Assembly: GCF_002105155.1 (NCBI RefSeq)
Contig: NW_019029013.1
Coordinates: forward strand, 248,001-312,000
Origin: Lobosporangium transversale
Lineage: Eukaryota > Mortierellomycota > Mortierellomycetes > Mortierellales > Mortierellaceae
DNA: 64,000 bases
Reading direction: 5' to 3'
In this document: positions 11,791 through 21,417 of the stretch, piece by piece
Layout of the letters: the number at the start of each line of letters is the position of its first letter
How positions within the stretch are numbered: position 1 is the first letter of the stretch
Notes under the pieces: model-generated
Database searches by the model: none
What the model saw: only the letters and a program-made list of their open reading frames with translations
Told to the model about the DNA's origin: nothing
Translations under genes and position numbers: made by a program

Positions 11791-12225
11791 TTACGTCCAG
11801 GGAGACTGTCCCTTCTCATCCACAGGGTGAAGATAGAATGGTTGTTGTTGTCTTTCCAGATGGCCACGGATGATATTGCATATGTTGTGCGCCGCCATTA
11901 CGACGAATCTCCGCTTGTTCAACAAATTCTTCACAGGATGGGCACTTCTTGGATGTATAGTATTCATTGACTCCGACAATCACATAGCTAAGCGACCACA
12001 CCTACAAAGAAAAATTGCGCCAGAGAGAGTAACAACAATCTTTTTAAAAAAAAGGAAAAAAAAAAAAAAAAAAAAAAAAGTAGCTTCTATTTACCTTTGC
12101 ACAAGGTAAGATTGAAATGTTCCATGTAGTGAGGAAAGTCTTGTGCTTGACCTGAATCGCCCGACTCTTGCTCCTATAGTGGCGTTTATTGTCTAAAGTC
12201 TCTAACACTGCTACGGTGGTGCTAG
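11791..12225 (-). pseudogene. Fanzor/TnpB-like nuclease, C-terminal remnant
   Basis: Two exon-like blocks on the minus strand (12225-12095 and 12001-11791) are separated by an intron with GT/AG borders and a T tract, and they join in phase. The product reads RHYRSKSRAIQ, then VIVGVNEYYTSKKCPSC, the first Cys pair of an OrfB/TnpB zinc ribbon. A frameshift follows; in the shifted frame comes MAAHNICNIIRGHL and PVDEKGQSPW, which resembles the RuvC-III end of fungal Fanzor proteins. The expected second Cys pair and the Arg-Asp before the Ala-Ala-x-Asn segment are missing. The copy is therefore broken by a deletion plus frameshift and lacks an N-terminal half. Family assignment is from pattern memory of Fanzor/OrfB zinc-ribbon proteins and is moderately sure. 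Confidence 0.5.
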
Positions 12226-12499
12226 CTATTTATACTGTTCCTGTAAAAACGTATGATCCATTTTAGAGACAAAAAAAACAATAACAAATTGTCCACGACT
12301 CCAGTTATTAAAAGCGCAACAGATCATGTATCCTCGTTATTAAAAAAAAAGTCTCTTTGACAAAAGTCGGATTGGAGAATGTTGTTTGTTTCGAAAATGC
12401 TTTTTTTTTTTTTTTTTGTTAACAAAACTGTTATTATTATTTACACTATAAATAAAATTACAATGAGGATTAAGTGAAGTATTGAGGATTAAAACTTGA

Positions 12500-14305
12500 T
12501 TAAGCTGGTTCAATAATGGTATGGACTTTGAAGAAATCGACAGCACGTGGATGTATGGTATGAGGATGGCACTCTGTATCCTGATTCAACGAACAGGACG
12601 AAGATGTAGAAGCAAGTGCATGTTGATCACTATTGTTGTTGGTATTAGTGTTATCGTTGCTGGAGCTATGGTTGCTACTTGAAGATGTTGGTGGCGACAA
12701 TAAACCTTGGCATTCAATTGTTTGTCCGTACTCAAGTCTATCCAGTGGGGCAACATAGTAGACGCAAGATGGATGGTGAGGATGAGGATGATCCGGTATG
12801 GTGCGTGCATGGCCCTCTACATCACTGTTGGTCGTCTCTGTAGAATGGGTCGAAGCGCGATCATCCTGATCATTTTCATGTCCGGTATGATGGAAATTTT
12901 GAGTAGGGTCATTTTGATTGCCATTGCCATTGCCGTTATCATTGCCGTTGCTATTGCTATTGCTATCAGGAATCGACTCCACAGCGGATGAGCATGCATT
13001 AAGGACTTGATTATATGAGGGCAGATCCAGGGTATATTTTGGGGGACTCGGCTCTGCGTCATATAATGGTAAGGGTTGCATCGGTTCCTCTGTCAAGAAC
13101 ATGGGTCGATCCACACTTGGTTCACACCAGTCCAGTCCCTCACACGCTCGATTGTCGCATGAAGGCAGTGTCCTAATGACGATTGGGATATCGAAGTTAT
13201 GGCTTTCTGTTTTGAAAAAGAAGCGCTCGTTCCAGATCGATACTTGAACAGAATACGTGATCTTGAGTGCCGCCGAGGATTCTGTGGTAGGGGGTGTAAT
13301 TTTGGGAATCGGCAGTACTAAATTGAACTCGCCCTTTGGGATTGATTTCCGTTCATAATGACAGATAACTTCGTCTTCCTTATACGTCGTTTCGTTGATC
13401 CGGGCCCGAATGTGTCTCGAAAGCGAAAAATGGCAGCGATCAATCGCCGCCGCTGCAGTCAGTTTCACATGGACTCTTCCCCCTGGCGTCAAATCCGGAT
13501 GAGACAATAATAGAGCTGTACCCATTTTGGGACATGATTCCTGAATTGGTCCATGTTCCAGCCCAGGGGTTGAGAGAGGCATAAAATTAATTGGTTTGGC
13601 CTTAGACTGCCATTTGGAGAGTCCATTAGGCCTTCGATAGTAGGCTGTGAGAGTATACTGGTTCTTGAGCCATGGGTGATCAAAAGATGCTGGCAAATTT
13701 TTGTCGGGTAGTTGAATTGTGAAGGGAAAAATGTGATTACCCGCTGGCAACTGTCCCCACTGGTCCTCTGGCAATGGTTCCCGAGAGCCCCATAAAGTCA
13801 TAGCGACACTGAAGAGTCTGCGCATATGGTGATCCAGATGGTCCTGTTGGTTTGATCTTGGGTAGTTTGACTCTCCACGGAAGACAATTTTGAGTGCAGG
13901 TAGAGTCATGGGTTTATCCAAATAGAGATGGACCATTCCATGGATAAGATCACTTGGATAGAAGATCGGGTTTGAACTTTTGCAGTCGCCGTTATTCGCA
14001 ATCTCTACCTTGAACAGCTTGGGCATGGGCCTAGAAGTAACAGCCAGAGTGCTATGCTGCTCGGGATGAGATGGTGGGGTAGGGCTGGAACTAGATGTAG
14101 CGTGGGTGACACTTGCGGTTGGAGTATTCGCTTGGGTCATGTTATGGGAATGGGCGCTACTACTCCTTCGGTGGCGTCGAATGAATGTACTTGCAAAGGA
14201 TGAGTCTGGTGTATGTGATTGTGTCTGAGCAAGGGCATGTGTATGTGGATGGGGCATTTGCGACTCTTGGGGTGTGAATGCGAAAGGCGATACAGGATCT
14301 GACAT
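12500..14305 (-). CDS. Alpha-arrestin (ART family) adaptor
   Basis: Single exon, 601 residues. Alpha-arrestins recruit Nedd4/Rsp5 ubiquitin ligases to plasma-membrane transporters for endocytosis. After a His/Ser/Thr-rich N-terminal tail (~90 residues), an arrestin N domain begins at MPKLFKVEI, with FYPSDLIHGMVHLYLDKPM and HIFPFTIQLP. The C domain follows, with GGRVHVKLTAAAAIDRC and ALKITYSVQVSIW. Around residue 420 there is a PPxY motif (SPPKYTLDLPSY), the usual WW-domain docking site. The remaining ~180 residues are Asn/Ser/Gly/His-rich and probably disordered. The ATG at 14305 is the first in frame. Its 5' flank is a long purine/pyrimidine-biased, gene-free stretch. Which of the yeast Art proteins it matches cannot be said. 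Confidence 0.85.
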   Translation of the reverse strand: MSDPVSPFAFTPQESQMPHPHTHALAQTQSHTPDSSFASTFIRRHRRSSSAHSHNMTQANTPTASVTHATSSSSPTPPSHPEQHSTLAVTSRPMPKLFKVEIANNGDCKSSNPIFYPSDLIHGMVHLYLDKPMTLPALKIVFRGESNYPRSNQQDHLDHHMRRLFSVAMTLWGSREPLPEDQWGQLPAGNHIFPFTIQLPDKNLPASFDHPWLKNQYTLTAYYRRPNGLSKWQSKAKPINFMPLSTPGLEHGPIQESCPKMGTALLLSHPDLTPGGRVHVKLTAAAAIDRCHFSLSRHIRARINETTYKEDEVICHYERKSIPKGEFNLVLPIPKITPPTTESSAALKITYSVQVSIWNERFFFKTESHNFDIPIVIRTLPSCDNRACEGLDWCEPSVDRPMFLTEEPMQPLPLYDAEPSPPKYTLDLPSYNQVLNACSSAVESIPDSNSNSNGNDNGNGNGNQNDPTQNFHHTGHENDQDDRASTHSTETTNSDVEGHARTIPDHPHPHHPSCVYYVAPLDRLEYGQTIECQGLLSPPTSSSSNHSSSNDNTNTNNNSDQHALASTSSSCSLNQDTECHPHTIHPRAVDFFKVHTIIEPA

Positions 14306-16112
14306 GTTTATTTATATTAATGTGTAGTTGCAAATTAAGTCGATATCATTAACTTCCTTGTTCTGAAAGAGTGTTGTTGAGCAAGGGGAAAGAGAGGCTG
14401 TAGCGTGAGAAAGATTTGGATCTTTTACTGAGTAGTATAATATATACGTTGATGAGTTCGATGAAAGAAAGCAAATAAAGTAAAGGAAGTAAAGAAAGCA
14501 AAGAGAAAGGAAAGGGAAAAAGAAAATTACAAGGAAGAATAAAAAAGAGAAAAAAAGAAAGAGTGGAACAAGCTGCTTGTTTGATTTTCTTTAAGTTTCG
14601 GTTAAAGAATGAATGGGTGAATTAGACACTAAACACACAACGCACAAGAGTGACATCAGGGCAAAATGAACACAAACAATGAAGGATTGAATCTCCTCTG
14701 TGCAGAATGGGCGTTGAAATCATTGGTAGAAACTACGACATAAAAGATCGAGGGCCCGACACTCCACCCAAAAGGAGCACCTTACTCCATGTGTTAGATA
14801 AACAGTTTCTCCCTGGAAAAAATGTCTTAATTCATCTTCCGTCTCCTTTCCCTGTCTTAGATGGATAGTATATATATATGTATCCTGAAGGATGAAACGC
14901 CATCACGATCCAAAGTTTCTTTGGCAATAATAGTAACGACAGTGCAATGAAAAGAATGAGAGAATTAGGAAGAATGTGAATGTGTTACCATTATTATCAT
15001 GATCATATCAAGACGAGATGAAAAGTACAAATATATTTGTGTGCAAATTCATGTGTATACTGTATGTTTTTGTGGCTCTCGAGTCAGAGATGATTCGTTC
15101 AAAGGGATCCACAAAAAGGAAAGAAAGGAACGTTGCAGAGAGAATTGAGCGGAATAACAATGAAGAAAGAAAAAAAGAAAGCATCAAATGACACAAAACA
15201 CACGCACAAACACAAAAAAGAAGAGTGGAGAGAGGTGCATTGAAATGTGACTGAGCTAAACTAACAAATCAAATCATGGAGATGACTGGGAACGTGCATG
15301 AAATAAATCTTCTACATCCAGAGTACACGATGGAAAAAACGAGGGATAGCAACATTTATAGTGCCTCTTGGTCAGGCAAAAGAACAGGAAACATCAATGT
15401 GAAATGTGGAGTAGTAGCATTAATGATGTAGAATGATATACGTACATTAAACAAAGCTGAACTGAGGAAAAAAGGATTGGTTGTACATGTAGACAAACAA
15501 GAAGTACATGCAAGAGTTGGGAATGGCGGGGAAAAAAGTTCTGCTGGAGTAAATAGGATGTGTACAAATGTGGCAGTCAAGCCAATGTTTATATCCTATG
15601 ACTTAAACAAGTCCACCCTATTGTTTACATCCAACATTTCCCAGGGGCAAGATATCCACAAAGAACCCCTTACTCGAAAGAAACTTGCGACTTTGTTTTA
15701 CTTCTCTGATCATGTTCTGTGAAACGTTTTTAATGAAGGCATTAGTCATTATATATTTATAACGTTTACTTTGTACTTCTTTTCCTTACAGCAGTAATAA
15801 CTCATAATCTAACTCAAAGGTACATACATAAATAAAAGTAGTAATAAAAAAAGAATAAAAGCGCAAAAGGGTATACCATTGGAAGAATAATCTGTGTAAA
15901 AAGTAAAAAAAAAAGTAAAAAAAAAGTAAAAAATAAAAAATAAAGAGTGAGTATAGACACTTTGTTGATAAAAGTACAAGGGCGACCATGAAAGTAATAA
16001 TGATACTAGTAATCATAATCAGGATATGTGTTTAAAAAAAAAAAAAAAAAAAAAAAAATTCGTTAGAAATATAAAAGAGAAATAAAAAAAATTAAAAAAT
16101 AAAAATCCCTTG
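14306..16112. other. Intergenic, 5' region of the alpha-arrestin gene
   Basis: No supported gene over 1.8 kb. On the arrestin gene's strand, 14460-14560 is almost purely pyrimidine, typical of fungal promoters or 5' leaders. A 25-nt A tract lies at about 16034-16058. Confidence 0.45.
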
Positions 16113-18788
16113 TTATTTTTCTGCGTCTTCGCTTGTTTTTTGCAGTGGTGAAGCTGGTCTGGCTGGTGGGGATGGTGTAGAGGCACAGAGGTCATCGGTA
16201 GACGACATAACAATGAACCGACTTGACTTGGTAGGGCTAGCTGGCAGTGTTCTTTCAACTGTAAACATTCGTCCTGTCGCGCTCTTCTTGACCACGACAA
16301 TATCACTGGCCTGCGATGTCGAGGATAATGATGATGAGAAACTGGAGCTGCAGTTGTATGATGATGACATGGGCCCTAGTGTGTTCTCCGACATGTATCT
16401 GATTGGAGTACCACTACGATGCGGATGATGATGATGATCTGCACTCGATACAGAGCCATGGCTTCTTCTTGTGGGTCGCTCATTCCACGAAAATCCTTGT
16501 GGTGGACCATTCAACAAGGGCTGCTCGTGCAACTGCTGGTGACCATGAATGGATGGCTTTTGGAACGTGTTGCGCATATCCACATTAGTGGTAGAAAGGG
16601 ACCTTTGCCGAAAATATCCTATTTCTGCTGAGTAATCGCGATCATAAACCTGGCGCCCAAATTGTTGATTCAAAATGACCGCTCCTGTTTCTACTCCTAT
16701 TCCAGCACCTCCTCGGCCGTTATTATTAAGACCACTATTCAGGCCAGAAGCACTGCTGCTAGTTGTCATCGGAGCATGACATTCCGCTGGGCTGTCGATC
16801 GAATCTTGTCTTGGATGGACTCGATTCATGGTTTGGTGGGCTGCCTGTGGCCCTGCTTGAGCATTGGCACCCTCATATATTCCAGATGATGATGGTGACG
16901 ATGATAGCACTGATGTTGCTGGAACAGAGGTATCTTCATCCAACGGATGAACCGTAGGCGTCTCCATATGAAACACTTGGCTGTCATGGCTATCCTGACC
17001 TCCATCTGCCTTGTCCCCACCATTTACGATTTGGATCGACAGATTCCTAAAATTGTTACTATTGGTAGCGCCACCGTTGTTATTGATTGTAGAACGTCTT
17101 GAAGACAAATTCTGGTGGTGTATCAGAGGCGAGGCATTCGAGACAGGGCCCGTGGATGTGATTGACGAAAACGATGCATAATGGAGGGAGGATGCAGACG
17201 CTGGTGGTGGAATAATCACCTGTGATCGCCTGGACGAAGTACTAGCTGAGGACTGGACTGAAGAGCTAGAGTGTGTCCTTTGATGATTAGGTTTACTTGC
17301 CAGAGGGATTGAGATTGGAGTGGTCGTGCTGCTGTTGCTATTGCTGTTGCTGTTGCTCGAGAACTGGTCATAAGCATACTGATGACCTGTGACATGAGTA
17401 GCGGTAGGTGAAGAAGGTGATGGAGGGACAGCCGTATGTATTGAGCGCGGAGTGGAAAAGGAAGACAAGTGACCGTTATTTGTGGATGGAGATGAAGGAG
17501 TGGGCAAAGGGACTGAGAGGGCTGGAGGGGGTGTTGTAATGGATAATAATGGCCTCTCAGAGGATGTTTGACTCGTCGATAAGTGCTGCTGATGTTGTGC
17601 AAGGATCTGTGGAGCTGATGCAGCCGTACAGCTCAATGTCCTGGTTCTAAATGGGTTCGGTGCTGTAGAGGATGACTCGATAGTGAAACGACCACGGGTA
17701 GTCTTCGTAGTTGTGCCTGGTGGAGGATAGGATTCTGTTGAAGACGAAGGTAGGTGTTCAGGGACTGTAAGGGTTTTTGTTGACTTGGAAGCAAACATGG
17801 TTGAGTCCAGTGAATGCTGACGGACATTGCGGGATGTTTCCTTTGGTGGCACAATCGAGGATGAAATCACGGCTGATGATAGTGCCTTGGGTCTGTTTTG
17901 GTGAAATAGTTCATGTGCATCGTCTCCAAGGGCTAGTTCACACGCTGAACCGCGTCGCGTCATTGTCGGGGAATTTGTGGTCTTGGGCGAAGCATTATCG
18001 TTGACTTTGGATCTTGGATTGAGGTTAGAAGACGAAAGAGCGGTCTTGATCTTGTGTACGCCTCGCCTCTCATCCTTCTTGTCCCTCACTACTGATGCAT
18101 CAGAATCAGCAAAGACAGATCGAAGGGGCATGGCACGGTCCTGAAAAGTGACCCTGGGAAGGGTAGCATAATGGGGTGGGATATTCGTGTCTGAACGGGA
18201 CAGACGGGAAAGGACATTCTCCAGCCAAACAGAAGGGAGCATGGGTTGATGATGTTCATTCTGGTCTGAATTCTCCATTACATTACGACCAATATGTGGG
18301 CTTGATCCTATTAATGGTGTCATCTTGTCAACAGATTGCTGCTTGGCAGAAGACGATGGTGTACTAGACGGCTTTTGAAAGTTTATCGTCCAACTGGCAG
18401 GTAGAATAGACCGACGCTGTTGTTCCTTGGGTCGGATAGTCTCGAGTGAGAGAGCAGCATCACTGGCCAACTTGTGATGATCTCTTCCTGGCTTGTGAGC
18501 AGCCAGCAGCTGGCCTAAAATTGACTGACCAATGCGGCTGCCATTCTTACGTGGGATGCTCAATGTGGTGCCAACGGGTAAGGAAAGAGTGCTGTCGTGA
18601 ACATGCTGTTTGTTAGGCGTTTTGATCGTGAAAGAGGCAGCTAAAGCCGACAGAGGCGAGGGTGGTGGGGGAAGAGTCGGCACCAGTAAGGGCGAGGTAG
18701 AGGGTGTAGGATATGGATGGGAGAGATCGTTCAAGGTTGCTGATGAAGATGTTGCAGACGGATTTGTTGAAAACTTTGTGCGGGGCAT
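16113..18788 (-). CDS. Ser/Pro/Thr-rich hypothetical protein, 891 aa
   Basis: One uninterrupted frame. I place the start at the ATG at 18788 (MPRTKFSTNPSATSSS); a longer frame to 18827 would need a GTG start. The protein is dominated by Ser, Pro, Thr, Asn and His with no domain I recognise. Segments of higher complexity are IGQSILGQLLAAHKPGRDHH near residue 100, LPSVWLENVLSRLSRSD and a C-terminal FTVERTLPASPTKSSRFIVM. Many S/T-P sites suggest a phosphorylated, disordered regulatory or scaffold protein (inference). There is no signal peptide or membrane segment. It lies between the alpha-arrestin and F-box genes, all three on the minus strand and intronless. Confidence 0.7.
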   Translation of the reverse strand: MPRTKFSTNPSATSSSATLNDLSHPYPTPSTSPLLVPTLPPPPSPLSALAASFTIKTPNKQHVHDSTLSLPVGTTLSIPRKNGSRIGQSILGQLLAAHKPGRDHHKLASDAALSLETIRPKEQQRRSILPASWTINFQKPSSTPSSSAKQQSVDKMTPLIGSSPHIGRNVMENSDQNEHHQPMLPSVWLENVLSRLSRSDTNIPPHYATLPRVTFQDRAMPLRSVFADSDASVVRDKKDERRGVHKIKTALSSSNLNPRSKVNDNASPKTTNSPTMTRRGSACELALGDDAHELFHQNRPKALSSAVISSSIVPPKETSRNVRQHSLDSTMFASKSTKTLTVPEHLPSSSTESYPPPGTTTKTTRGRFTIESSSTAPNPFRTRTLSCTAASAPQILAQHQQHLSTSQTSSERPLLSITTPPPALSVPLPTPSSPSTNNGHLSSFSTPRSIHTAVPPSPSSPTATHVTGHQYAYDQFSSNSNSNSNSSTTTPISIPLASKPNHQRTHSSSSVQSSASTSSRRSQVIIPPPASASSLHYASFSSITSTGPVSNASPLIHHQNLSSRRSTINNNGGATNSNNFRNLSIQIVNGGDKADGGQDSHDSQVFHMETPTVHPLDEDTSVPATSVLSSSPSSSGIYEGANAQAGPQAAHQTMNRVHPRQDSIDSPAECHAPMTTSSSASGLNSGLNNNGRGGAGIGVETGAVILNQQFGRQVYDRDYSAEIGYFRQRSLSTTNVDMRNTFQKPSIHGHQQLHEQPLLNGPPQGFSWNERPTRRSHGSVSSADHHHHPHRSGTPIRYMSENTLGPMSSSYNCSSSFSSSLSSTSQASDIVVVKKSATGRMFTVERTLPASPTKSSRFIVMSSTDDLCASTPSPPARPASPLQKTSEDAEK

Positions 18789-21417
18789 GGCGTGGAGTAA
18801 AAGGCGCGAAAAGAAACTAGGACACACACCATAATCTCTTTTTTCTTTTTCTATTGATGTCTTTACAACGATCTATAAAAGATGTCAAAGAGTTAACACA
18901 AAGAGTGTATAAATTAAAAAATAAATAATATTATTATTAATATGTGCCAGCGATACGAGAAGTCAGGTACGAAAGGATGTAATTGGATGGAAGGATTGAG
19001 AACAAAGTAAAAGAGAGAAGAGGGGCTAGGAGATGAAAACAGAAGCAGCAGGACACTACAATTGATGTCGTTCCCCTTGGTTCCTTTTGATCGGCTATGC
19101 GGTTAGACCTAAGACTACCCAGTTGAGAAAAAGGGGAAAAAGGAAGGTTCTCTTTTCAATCAGGACTGGAAAGAGGAGCCGTTTGACGCGACTAGGTGGG
19201 CAGTCGCAGACTCTGGCAAGGAACGGACGTGAGTTTGCACTGATGGCAGGGGTGGAGGCGAAATTTGAGAATTAATGAAAGCACCCATATAAAACCAAGT
19301 CGAATTCAGTGTTGCCTTCTTGGAAGTGATCGGGGTTTAATAATAACGCCGTCGAGCGAGCAGATAAGTTGTTTCAAGGCAGGTTGCTACAGCTCGAGGA
19401 CGTATGAACAAGAGGCTGATGTGAATCTGTATTGTGTCTTCCTGTTTCCTTCCCAACACCCTGCGGTTTTGATTGCCTTTAAGTCAATAATATAAGGACG
19501 GTGGCCGAAAATAGAGGAGAGTGTACAAAGGTGCAGTTTGGAAAATGCGTGTAATTAAGGATGTGGACAAAGCTGAAGAGAAAGGGAGTCTAAACAACAA
19601 GGGTGTGGACATATGCATTCAAGGGAGAGAAGAGAAAAGAGAAGACAGAGTTGAGCGTGAGTAAAAAAAGAGTCCTACTGTCCATCATGTCGCCTTGCAG
19701 CAGACCTTTGGACCTACAGCGGACCCACTTTGTTTACCTTTTATGATTGCCTGTAATGGCAGCGATGACTTGTTGGTATAAGTGTTATCAGAATGCTTAT
19801 TGCTTAGCTGACAAGCGATGGAGTAGGCTGCAGCTCTTCTTTTTTTTCCATTAAATATGAATGTTAGGTAGCTCGAATGGAAGGGAATGAAGGAGTACAA
19901 AGATAGATGCAGAAAGAAAAGAAAGAGGAAAGGGAGAGAGCGAGAGGATGGGATCCAAATACAACAATCGCTCTCAACTTTCTTTTACCAAGCCATTGGC
20001 CATATGAGTGAGATAGCATGCAGGAGCTATGATACCATCACACCCCAATGCAGGCAGAAGGAGGGTATCACAGAAAGTTGTTGTCCGCTTTGATTCTGTC
20101 TTCCCTTGTCTCCTCTCAAATGTGTTGGAGAATAAGAAGTAAAATCTCGATTGATTTTAATACCTTCGTTGCTCATCTACCTTTGAGCTTCTCTTCCCTC
20201 TTCTTCATTCTCTTCCGTTCTTTCTTTGTTAAATGATGACGAATGAATGGTGAGTATCTATTAACCTGATAAGCTAATGAGTTGGGGTAAAGATGCAGAT
20301 GAGGATGAATGTTGCCACGCTGTCGCACAAAAAAAAAAAAAAAAAAAAAAAACTAGAAGAAAGACTATCAACAAACTGATATAATAAATACCAATTGCAT
20401 AAAGCACCAAGTGTTGTGTTTTGCAATAAGTAAGAAAGTAAGATTAGGCCTTTTTTTTCGTGTTCGACAGGGTTGTTTGTGTGGATGGCTTTCCTCATGC
20501 TCCTTGTCCTTTCGAAATTCCTTTTTGTTTGGGCATGCTCCTCATTGCTTGGACACATGACGGTGTACCAACAACCATGATATGTTTCTGGCAGAATAGG
20601 AAGCAAGAAAAGAAAAAAAAAATAGATCTACTGTACCAAAGGCTAAAAGTCTGCCCTTAGCCTACACGCTCCTTTTTTTTGTACCCGCCACTTGCTTTGC
20701 ATTACGTTTCTGTCTCCCATTTCACCTTCCAGGGGTGTCTAGTCCGTTGATTTTCCAGCTTCCCATGGTAGTCGGAGAAGGATGTGTACCATCCTTTGGA
20801 TACCATGTGTCACTCACAGGAACAAGCAAGACAACCATTATTTTCAATGGCAATGACGACTTTAGATCTAATTTTGTGGTCAAGTTTCACGCTACATTTA
20901 TTTTTTTTTAGTTCATATGCCTCTAATGCCATGTTTTGTCTATTGATCATCTTAAATGTTTAATTACCTTGTCATGAGTCCTTATATGAGAGCATCCATT
21001 TATTCAAAAAAAAGTATCATTAAAAGAAATAAATATCATTTATGACAACGGAAATAGGCTGCAAAAAGGGGAGTCGGGAGGTTTACATTTTGACAATCCC
21101 ACAGCTTATTTTTAGTGTCCATTTTAAGTAGTACAACCATTCGAGAGCAAATCACTTAACATGCGATTGAAGAAAATAAAGGCGGGGCTGGCTGACAAAA
21201 ACCAAAATTTGTAAAATGGGTTACAAATTCATGGATGAAAATGATGCGATATTAGAAAGATCAAATGAAAGTGTTGTATATGATGATGCTACTCTGTTGT
21301 TTGTCTATAGTCTATTAGTCTAATCATTAATCTATTGATGATCTCTGTTTTTATCTTCAGATTTTAGGTGTCTTCAATGTTCCTGCAAAGCTTTTTTTTT
21401 TTTTTTTTTTTTTCATT
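18789..21417. other. Intergenic, no gene seen
   Basis: 2.6 kb between the Ser-rich gene's start and the F-box gene's stop. It holds purine-rich stretches (about 19890-19950), A/T tracts near 20330 and 21391, and only short unsupported frames. Confidence 0.45.
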
